From Sipunculus nudus (lineage: Eukaryota; Annelida; Sipuncula; Golfingiida; Sipunculidae), in contig CM049318.1 of NCBI GenBank assembly GCA_026874595.1, forward strand, positions 16,416,241 to 16,480,240: a DNA stretch of 64,000 nt. Direction: 5' to 3'. Numbering within the stretch: position 1 is the stretch's first letter; each line of letters starts with the position of its first letter. Of the stretch, positions 51,701-62,215 are shown in pieces. The notes beneath the pieces are model-generated. The model did not search any database and was not told where the DNA came from. It worked only from the letters and a program-made list of their open reading frames with translations. A program made the position numbers and the translations under genes.

Positions 51701-52581
51701 GCCCCCTGGTGGCTATTTCCAAAAAATGAAAAACCTATTTCGAGATATTTATAAATAACACAAAATATATCAATTTCAAAGCCATTGTTAAAAAAATGCA
51801 ACCTGTAGGTCATATTTAATGAAATCTCGAAGACTCTCGTTTGACGAGAAACGGTGCGAGATTTTGCAAGATTTTTGATTGGATCACCGAGAGCTCACCA
51901 AGGGCTACAAGATGCAAAAAAATTGACCTCTCCAGCATAAAAACTGACAGAGTTAGAAGCTGAAAACTGCATATTTTCAAAATTCAAAAGTTTTACCCCA
52001 AAAATAGAGAAATCTGGCAATAGCGCACTTTGGCACCTATGCGCAAATATAAGCCCATGGACCCCAGTTGAAGGTGCTGTGATGGAAATGGGCCAATGTT
52101 TAATAGTTCTGGAGGTATAGCACCAAAACAAATTTTCATGTTTTTTCATCTGCAACGCCCCCTGGCGGCCATTTCCAAAATCTGAAAAAACGATTTCGAG
52201 ATATTCTTGTGTTACATAAAATATCTCAGAATCAGTACGATTGCTGCAAATTTGAAAAATATCAGGAAATTCCATGATTTCTCCCCAAAATTGCGTAACC
52301 ATGGTAACAGCAAATTTAAGTAAGCTACATGTCAAAAGAAAGGCCAGGTGATGACGAAAAAAATGAGCTATTGCAGAAGTGGATAAGCCTATTTATGGCG
52401 AAGTTATAGTGCAAAAACCGTTAACCATACCTGTCGTGACCTTGACCTTGACCTTTGACCTATTTTAACCAAAAACAATAGGGCACCTAGAAATTATGTT
52501 TTTCATTATCCCTGTAAGTTTCAAGGTGATTGTGGCAAAATTGTGGCCAGGAGAGTGCAGACAAACAAACAAACAAACAGA
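48730..52581 (+). repeat. Composite repeat block R2
   Basis: Same content and order as R1 but shorter (about 3.85 kb against 4.3 kb). It lacks a duplicated stretch of about 330 bp near 35.6-35.9 kb and one 148-bp monomer. CTCF-like motifs at about 49,078, 49,409, 49,739, 50,067, 51,698 and 52,157; DR1 motifs at 50,528-50,540 and 52,449-52,461. Confidence 0.85.
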
Positions 52582-54649
52582 CTAGACGACCAGAGGTCGA
52601 ACGCTTGCCGGAAATCGGAAGTGAAACACAGACGGACAGACAGAACATATTGTCGGTTTTCTATTAATGGAATGACTATCAGGGACATAGCTGAGAATAT
52701 GTGGCCCGTAGAATGACATATAAGACAAAAGAACAGGCAAGCAGACAAAGCTGATAACAAAAGACGAACAGACAGACATACTGACTTTGTGAGACAAGAT
52801 TGACACCAGATGACATAACCTGGTGATTGAGAAGATTCAAAGGAAGAAAATGAGTTATAATTTATGTAATTTAGATTTATAGTTTTGGAGGTATGGCGAA
52901 TTAATGATATACTTGGGAGGCTCGACTGTAGCGCCCTCTAGCAAACATATTCCGAAGACGACAAATGCGTTTCGTATTATTAGTGTATGACATGAGATGT
53001 CCCAGTTTCAAAAGGATTCCGTCAAAGCTGTGGCCTGTAGAATGCTATATGTAAGGCGTAAGAACCAGCAAGCAAGCGACTTGCAGGATAACGGACAAAC
53101 AGATGGACACACTGACAAAGTGACAGAAGATTGAAACCATATGCCTTAATCAGGTTATGGAGAAGACTCAAAGAAAGAAAATATGCTATAGCTTATGTAA
53201 CTGAGGCTTTGGGTGTAGAGATATGGCCAATACAGTGGTATGTGTGTGAGGGTCGTGTGCAGCGCCCACTAGTGGCCATATCAGGAAAATGAAAAATTTA
53301 TTTTTAAAAATTAGTGTAAGACATAAGATGTAATAGTTTCAAAAGGATTCCGTCAAAACTGTGGCGTACAGAATGCTATATGTTAGACGCAAGAACCAAC
53401 AAGCAGGCAAATTTGAGGACAACTGACAAACAGACGAAAACACTGACAAAGTGACTCAAGATTGAGTCCAGATGACTACTCCAGGTTATGGAGAAGACCC
53501 AAAGGAAGAAAAAAGCTACAGTTTATGTTACTGAGGTTTATAGTTTTGGAGATACTGCCAAAGCATAATATGTTGGGAGAGGTTCGAGTTCAGCGCCCCC
53601 TAACGGCCATATCTGGAAAATGAAAAATTGGTTTCGAGATATTAGTGTAAGACTTAAGATGTTATAGTTTCAAAAGGATTCTTTCAAAACGGTGGCCTGT
53701 AGAATGCTATATGTGAGAAGCAAGAGCAAGCAGGCGAATTTGAGTACAACTGACAAACAGACAGACACACTGACAAAGTGTCACAAAAGTGTGACCAGAT
53801 GACTACACTAGGTTATGGAGAAGACCCAGAGGAAGAAAATAAGCTATAGTTTATGTACTTGAGGCTTATAATTTTTGAGATATGGCCAAAATATGATATG
53901 TTCGGGAGGTTCGCATCCAGCGCCCCCTAGCGGCCCTATTCAAAAAATGAAAAAACGATTTCAAGATACTAGTGTAGGACTTATAATATGCCAGTTTCAG
54001 AAAGATTCCTGCAATAATGTGGCCTTTGGCGCAAGATGAATGAAATCTCGAAATATCTCTATTCACGAGATATTTTACGAGATACTGCAAGACTTGTAAT
54101 AAAATCTTGTAGTGCTAGTTGAATGCTACCTGATGCAAAAAACTAGATCACTCTAGCTTTAAAACTGACAAAGTTAGAAAAATAAGACCCCTTATTTTCG
54201 AATATCATGACTTTCCCACAAAATTTGTAACCATGGTAACGGCAAATTTGAGTCAGCTACACACCAGATGACAGGCCTTGGAATGACGATTAAAACAAGC
54301 TATTGTTGAAGTAGATACGACTAATAGTGACAAAGATATGAAGAAAAAACCGTTTTGAGAAGTTTTGACGACCTTGACCTTGACCTTTGACCTATTTTTA
54401 ACAAAAACAATAGGGCACCTAGAAATTATATTTTTCATCATCCCTGTAGGTTTCAAGGTGATTGTGGCAAAATTGTGGCCAGGAGGGTGCAGACAAACAA
54501 ACAGACAGACAGACAAACAGACAGACAAACAGACATACGCAACTGACCAATATGCTTGCCGAAATCTTTGATTCCGGCAAGCAACAAACAGACAAACAGA
54601 CATACGCAACTGAGCAATATGCTTGCCGAAATCGAAGATTTCCGGCAAG
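52582..54649 (+). repeat. Partial composite block R3
   Basis: Begins with the R junction (slightly changed, acgaccagaggtcg), carries about 330-bp monomers with CTCF-like motifs at about 52,930 (weak), 53,262, 53,593 and 53,919, a DR1 motif at 54,381-54,393, a gacagacaaacag run, and two hairpins at about 54,555 and 54,618. It lacks the 148-bp series and passes directly into the GC-rich module. Confidence 0.8.
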
Positions 54650-54787
54650 CAATAAAGTTGTGACTGTGCCTCCAACATGTATGATAATAGATAGGGCCCG
54701 GAAAGGCCGACACGCATCGCTGCACACGCCGGCTGCCCACCGTAAGGACCCTGTCGCCACTTGCGGCAATTGCACGTGTCTTCGTGG
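54650..54787 (+). repeat. GC-rich module preceding array T2
   Basis: Nearly identical to 40,855-40,990, ending gcacgtgtcttcgtggtatg and running straight into the first 1,273-bp unit of T2. Confidence 0.7.
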
Positions 54788-57700
54788 TATGTATCAGTTT
54801 CAAAAGGATGCCTGCATATCTGTGGCCTATAGGGCATGTCACCGTGAAATCGCGAAATCTCATTCGACGAGAAACGGTGCGAGATTTTGCAAGATTTTTG
54901 GTTGGATCACCGAGAACTCACCAAGGGCTACAAGGTGCAAAAATTTTCACCTCTCTAGCATAAAAACTGACAGAGTTAGAAGCTGAAAACTGCATATTTT
55001 CAAAATTCAAAGGTTTTACCCCAAAAATAGAGAAATCTGGCAATAGCGCACTTTGGCACCTATGCGCAAAAATAAGCCCATGGACCCTAGTTTAAGGTGC
55101 TGTGATGGAAATGGCCCAATGTTTAATAGTTCTGGCGGTATAGCACCAAAACAAATTTTCATGTTTTTTCATCTGCAACGCCCCCTGGCGGCCATTTCCA
55201 AAATCTGAAAAACCCGTTTCGAGATATTCTTCTGTTACATAAAATATCTCAGAATCAGTAAAATTGCTGCAAATTTGAAAAATATCACGAAATTCCATGA
55301 TTTCTCCCCAAAATTGCGTAACCATGGTAACAGCGAAATGAGGCAATTTTGCAGTGTTGGAAGTGGCCATGCAGTGGCAAATAAAACGTGCTACAGATTA
55401 GGTGCCTACGGCTATTTTTGACGAAGGTATGAAGAAAAAACCGTTTTTGAGCTTTTGGGTGACCCTGACCTTGACCCTTGACCGATCATGACCAAAAACA
55501 ATAGGCTCCGAGAAGAACCGATTATACACTCTATCTATAAGTTTCAGGACGATTGGTGCAAAATTGCGGCCTGTAGAGCGGGGACATACAGACAAACAAA
55601 CAAACGGAACTGATCAACATACTTGTCGAAATCTCTGATTCCGGCAAGCAACAAACTATAACGCGACAGAAATGGCAAACCGGCCCGCAAAGAGTGCCTG
55701 TGGTCACTTATCTTATACGGCGAACGCTATAATTTTTGCAGTCACGGGAAAGCGTGTCTGTCTTTCATACTAAAACGCGTGCATGCATGCGTGATGGCAT
55801 ATGTATTTGTGCATGCGGGTTTTAATTTTTACAAAGTTGCTAAAATTTGTGGGGACCGTGTATGATTAAACAAAAGAGGCCATGGGCAGAAAGGCCATGA
55901 AACGCCAATTCATATGGTGTACAGTTTATGTACCTAAAATGTGTAGTTTTGGAGATATGGTTAAACAATGATAGTAGGTACGGGGTTGCAGTGCAGCGCC
56001 CCCTAGCGGTAATTTTCCAAAAACTGAAAAATGGCTTTCGAGATTTTAATGTATGACGTAACATGTATCAGTTTCAAAAGGATGCCTGCATATCTGTGGC
56101 CTATAGGGCATGTCACCGTGAAATCGCGAAATCTCATTCGACGAGAAACGGTGCGAGATTTGCAAGATTTTTGGTTGGATCACCGAGAACTCACCAAGGG
56201 CTACAAGGTGCAAAAATTTTCACCTCTCTAGCATAAAAACTGACAGAGTTAGAAGCTGAAAACTGCATATTTTCAAAATTCAAAGGTTTTACCCCAAAAA
56301 TAGAGAAATCTGGCAATAGCGCACTTTGGCACCTATGCGCAAAAATAAGCCCATGGACCCTAGTTTAAGGTGCTGTGATGGAAATGGCCCAATGTTTAAT
56401 AGTTCTGGCGGTATAGCACCAAAACAAATTTTCATGTTTTTTCATCTGCAACGCCCCCTGGCGGCCATTTCCAAAATCTGAAAAACCCGTTTCGAGATAT
56501 TCTTCTGTTACATAAAATATCTCAGAATCAGTAAAATTGCTGCAAATTTGAAAAATATCACGAAATTCCATGATTTCTCCCCAAAATTGCGTAACCATGG
56601 TAACAGCGAAATGAGGCAATTTTGCAGTGTTGGAAGTGGCCATGCAGTGGCAAATAAAACGTGCTACAGATTAGGTGCCTACGGCTATTTTTGACGAAGG
56701 TATGAAGAAAAAACCGTTTTTGAGCTTTTGGGTGACCCTGACCTTGACCCTTGACCGATCATGACCAAAAACAATAGGCTCCGAGAAGAACCGATTATAC
56801 ACTCTATCTATAAGTTTCAGGACGATTGGTGCAAAATTGCGGCCTGTAGAGCGGGGACATACAGACAAACAAACAAACGGAACTGATCAACATACTTGTC
56901 GAAATCTCTGATTCCGGCAAGCAACAAACTATAACGCGACAGAAATGGCAAACCGGCCCGCAAAGAGTGCCTGTGGTCACTTATCTTATACGGCGAACGC
57001 TATAATTTTTGCAGTCACGGGAAAGCGTGTCTGTCTTTCATACTAAAACGCGTGCATGCATGCGTGATGGCATATGTATTTGTGCATGCGGGTTTTAATT
57101 TTTACAAAGTTGCTAAAATTTGTGGGGACCGTGTATGATTAAACAAAAGAGGCCATGGGCAGAAAGGCCATGAAACGCCAATTCATATGGTGTACAGTTT
57201 ATGTACCTAAAATGTGTAGTTTTGGAGATATGGTTAAACAATGATAGTAGGTACGGGGTTGCAGTGCAGCGCCCCCTAGCGGTAATTTTCCAAAAACTGA
57301 AAAATGGCTTTCGAGATTTTAATGTATGACGTAACATGTATCAGTTTCAAAAGGATGCCTGCATATCTGTGGCCTATAGGGCATGTCACCGTGAAATCGC
57401 GAAATCTCATTCGACGAGAAACGGTGCGAGATTTGCAAGATTTTTGGTTGGATCACCGAGAACTCACCAAGGGCTACAAGGTGCAAAAATTTTCACCTCT
57501 CTAGCATAAAAACTGACAGAGTTAGAAGCTGAAAACTGCATATTTTCAAAATTCAAAGGTTTTACCCCAAAAATAGAAATCTGGCAATAGCGCACTTTGG
57601 CACCTATGCGCAAAAATAAGCCCATGGACCCTAGTTTAAGGTGCTGTGATGGAAATGGCCCAATGTTTAATAGTTCTGGCGGTATAGCACCAAAACAAAT

Positions 57701-60700
57701 TTTCATGTTTTTTCATCTGCAACGCCCCCTGGCGGCCATTTCCAAAATCTGAAAAACCGTTTCGAGATATTCTTCTGTTACATAAAATATCTCAGAATCA
57801 GTAAAATTGCTGCAAATTTGAAAAATATCACGAAATTCCATGATTTCTCCCCAAAATTACGTAACCATGGTAACAGCGAAATGAGGCAATTTTGCAGTGT
57901 TGGAAGTGGCCATGCAGTGGCAAATAAAACGTGCTACAGATTAGGTGCCTACGGCTATTTTTGACGAAGGTATGAAGAAAAAACCGTTTTTGAGCTTTTG
58001 GGTGACCCTGACCTTGACCCTTGACCGATCATGACCAAAAACAATAGGCTCCGAGAAGAACCGATTATACACTCTATCTATAAGTTTCAGGACGATTGGT
58101 GCAAAATTGCGGCCTGTAGAGCGGGGACATACAGACAAACAACAAACGGAACTGATCAACATACTTGTCGAAATCTCTGATTCCGGCAAGCAACAAACTA
58201 TAACGCGACAGAAATGGCAAACCGGCCCGCAAAGAGTGCCTGTGGTCACTTATTTTATACGGCGAACGCTATAATTTTTGCAGTCACGGGAAAGCGTGTC
58301 TGTCTTTCATACTAAAACGCGTGCATGCATGCGTGATGGCATATGTATTTGTGCATGCGGGTTTTAATTTTTACAAAGTTGCTAAAAATTTGCGGGGACC
58401 GTGTATGATTAAACAAAAGAGGTCATGGGCAGAAAGGCCATGAAACGCCAATTCATATGGTGTGCAGTTTATGTACCTAAAATGTGTAGTTTTGGAGATA
58501 TGGTTAAACAATGATAGTAGGTACGGGGTTGCAGTGCAGCGCCCCCTAGCGGTAATTTTCCAAAAACTGAACAATGTCTTTCGAGATATTAGTGTATGAC
58601 GTAACATGTATCAGTTTCAAAAGGATGCCTGCATATCTGTGGCCTATAGGGCATGTCACCGTGAAATCGCGAAATCTCATTCGACGAGAAACGGTGCGAG
58701 ATTTTGCAAGATTTTTGGTGGGATCAGCGAGAACTCACCAAGGGCTACAAGATGCAAAAATTTGGACCTCTCTAGCATAAAAACTGACAGAGCTAGAAGC
58801 TGAAAACTGCATATTTTCAAAATTCAAAGGTTTTACCCCAAAAATAGAGAAATCTGGCAATAGCGCACTTTGGCACCTAGGCGCAAAAATAAGCCCATGG
58901 ACCCTAGTTTAAGGTGCTGTGATGGAAATGGCCCAATGTTTAATAGTTCTGGAGGTATAGCACCAAAACAAATTTTCATGTTTTTTCATCTGCAACGCCC
59001 CCTGGCGGCCATTTCCAAAATCTGCAAAACCCGTTTCGAGATATTCTTATGTTACATAAAATATCTCAGAATCCGTAAAATTGCTGCAAATTTGAAAAAT
59101 ATCACGAAATTCCATGATTTCTCCCCAAAATTGCGTAACCATGGTAACAGCGAAATGAGGCAATTTTGCAGTGTTGGAAGTGGCCATGCAGTGGCAAATA
59201 AAACGGGCTACAGATTAGGTGCCTACGGCTATTTTTGACGAAGGTATGAAGAAAAAACCGTTTTCGAGCTTTTTGGTGACCCTGACCTTGACCCTTGACC
59301 GATCATGACCAAAAACAATAGGCTCCGAGAAGAACCGATTATACACTCTATCTATAAGTATCAGGACGATTGGTGCAAAATTGTGGCCTGTAGAGCGGGG
59401 ACATACAGACAAACAAACAAACGGAACTGATCAACATACTTGTCGAAATCTCTGATTCCGGCAAGCAACAAACTATAACGCGACAGAAATGGCAAACCGG
59501 CCCGCAAAGAGTGCCTGTGGTCACTTATTTTATACGGCGAACGCTATAATTTTTGCAGTCACGGGAAAGCGTGTCTGTCTTTCATACTAAAACGCGTGCA
59601 TGCATGCGTGATGGCATATGTATTTGTGCATGCGGGTTTTAATTTTTACAAAGTTGCTAAAAATTTGCGGGGACCGTGTATGATTAAACAAAAGAGGTCA
59701 TGGGCAGAAAGGCCATGAAACGCCAATTCATATGGTGTGCAGTTTATGTACCTAAAATGTGTAGTTTTGGAGATATGGTTAAACATGATAGTAGGTACGG
59801 GGTTGCAGTGCAGCGCCCCCTAGCGGTAATTTTCCAAAAACTGAACAATGTCTTTCGAGATATAGTGTATGACGTAACATGTATCAGTTTCAAAAGGATG
59901 CCTGCATATCTGTGGCCTATAGGGCATGTCACCGTGAAATCGCGAAATCTCATTCGACGAGAAACGGTGCGAGATTTTGCAAGATTTTTGGTGGGATCAG
60001 CGAGAACTCACCAAGGGCTACAAGATGCAAAAATTTGGACCTCTCTAGCATAAAAACTGACAGAGCTAGAAGCTGAAAACTGCATATTTTCAAAATTCAA
60101 AGGTTTTACCCCAAAAATAGAGAAATCTGGCAATAGCGCACTTTGGCACCTAGGCGCAAAAATAAGCCCATGGACCCTAGTTTAAGGTGCTGTGATGGAA
60201 ATGGCCCAATGTTTAATAGTTCTGGAGGTATAGCACCAAAACAAATTTTCATGTTTTTTCATCTGCAACGCCCCCTGGCGGCCATTTCCAAAATCTGCAA
60301 AACCCGTTTCGAGATATTCTTATGTTACATAAAATATCTCAGAATCCGTAAAATTGCTGCAAATTTGAAAAATATCACGAAATTCCATGATTTCTCCCCA
60401 AAATTGCGTAACCATGGTAACAGCGAAATGAGGCAATTTTGCAGTGTTGGAAGTGGCCATGCAGTGGCAAATAAAACGGGCTACAGATTAGGTGCCTACG
60501 GCTATTTTTGACGAAGGTATGAAGAAAAAAACCGTTTTCGAGCTTTTTGGTGACCCTGACCTTGACCCTTGACCGATCATGACCAAAAACAATAGGCTCC
60601 GAGAAGAACCGATTATACACTCTATCTATAAGTATCAGGACGATTGGTGCAAAATTGTGGCCTGTAGAGCGGGGACATACAGACAAACAAACAAACGAAC

Positions 60701-60745
60701 TGATCAACATACTTGTCGAAATCTCTGATTCCGGCAAGCAACAAA
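54788..60745 (+). repeat. Tandem array T2, 1,273 bp unit
   Basis: The cagtttcaaaaggatgcctg text recurs at about 54,797, 56,071, 57,344, 58,616 and 59,889. Same unit and same change of variant as T1, but the switch comes one unit earlier. CTCF-like motifs at about 55,177, 55,994, 56,451, 57,268, 57,722, 58,539, 58,995, 59,812 and 60,268. From 57.5 kb on, several single-base indels occur against T1. Non-coding. Confidence 0.95.
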
Positions 60746-61037
60746 CATACGCGGGTGATCAACATGCTTGCGAAAATCGAAGATTTCCGGCAAGCAACAA
60801 ACAGACATACGCAACTGAGCAATATGCTTGCCGAAATCTTTGATTCCGGCAAGCAACAAACAGACAAACAGACATACGCAACTGAGTAACATGCTTGCCG
60901 AAATCTTTGATTCCGGCAAGCAACAAACATACGGAACTGACCAACATACTTGCGAAAATCGAAGATTTCCGGCAAGTAACAAACAGACATACGCAACTGA
61001 GCAATATGCTTGCCGAAATCGAAGATTTCCGGCAAGC
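60710..61037 (+). repeat. Second cluster of six hairpins
   Basis: Copy of 46,918-47,245 at an offset of about 13.79 kb, with the same six stems in the same order. Confidence 0.9.
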
Positions 61038-61715
61038 AATAAAGTTGTGACTGTGCCTCCAACATGTATGATAATAGACAGGGCCTGGAAAGGCCGTCAC
61101 GCACCGCTGCACACGCCGGCCGCCCACCGTAGGGACCCTGCCGGCACTTGCGGCGACGGCACGTGACTTCGTGGTTTGGTGAAACACGGCGCGAGATTTG
61201 ACGAGACTTACAATGCGACCCCTGAATGTGACTGCGAGTGTCCGACGCTATCCGGCGCTGCAGACCATGTGTCTGTGGCGTAAAAATGACAGAATTATAG
61301 GCATTTCTTTGAATGGTCACGTGTTCTCGTTTCACGAGAAACGGTGCGAGATATGACGAGACTTGCGATTGAATGACTAAGAACTAGACGGATGCTGTCT
61401 AACGCCGAAAACCAGACCTTTCTATGGCAAATATCAACAGAGATAGAAGCAGGTAAACTTCGTATTTTCAAGTTGTCACGTTTTACCCCAAAATTTGGTA
61501 ACCATGGTAAAGGCAGTACAAAGCTACATGTGCGGAGGAATAAGCCAATGTTCCTACTTTCAGATACCACAAAAAAAATGGTGTCACGTTTAATATTTTT
61601 TGAGATATTGCAGAAAAATGATATGTTACAGTGTTTCAGGTACCACGCCCCCTGGTGGCTATTTCCAAAAAATGAAAAACTGATTTCGAGATATTTATAA
61701 ATAACACAAAATATT
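61037..61715 (+). repeat. GC-rich module and R-type segment up to the gap
   Basis: Matches 47,245-47,923 base for base as far as I compared, including the ccacgccccctggtggctat motif at about 61,645. Cut off by the run of N. Confidence 0.85.
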
Positions 61716-62215
61716 NNNNNNNNNNNNNNNNNNNNNNNNNNNNNNNNNNNNNNNNNNNNNNNNNNNNNNNNNNNNNNNNNNNNNNNNNNNNNNNNNNNNN
61801 NNNNNNNNNNNNNNNNNNNNNNNNNNNNNNNNNNNNNNNNNNNNNNNNNNNNNNNNNNNNNNNNNNNNNNNNNNNNNNNNNNNNNNNNNNNNNNNNNNNN
61901 NNNNNNNNNNNNNNNNNNNNNNNNNNNNNNNNNNNNNNNNNNNNNNNNNNNNNNNNNNNNNNNNNNNNNNNNNNNNNNNNNNNNNNNNNNNNNNNNNNNN
62001 NNNNNNNNNNNNNNNNNNNNNNNNNNNNNNNNNNNNNNNNNNNNNNNNNNNNNNNNNNNNNNNNNNNNNNNNNNNNNNNNNNNNNNNNNNNNNNNNNNNN
62101 NNNNNNNNNNNNNNNNNNNNNNNNNNNNNNNNNNNNNNNNNNNNNNNNNNNNNNNNNNNNNNNNNNNNNNNNNNNNNNNNNNNNNNNNNNNNNNNNNNNN
62201 NNNNNNNNNNNNNNN
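61716..62215. other. Assembly gap, 500 N
   Basis: Exactly 500 N, a placeholder-like length. The left flank matches 47.9 kb and the right flank is inside a 1,273-bp unit, so true missing sequence is expected and may be several kb. Confidence 0.98.
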
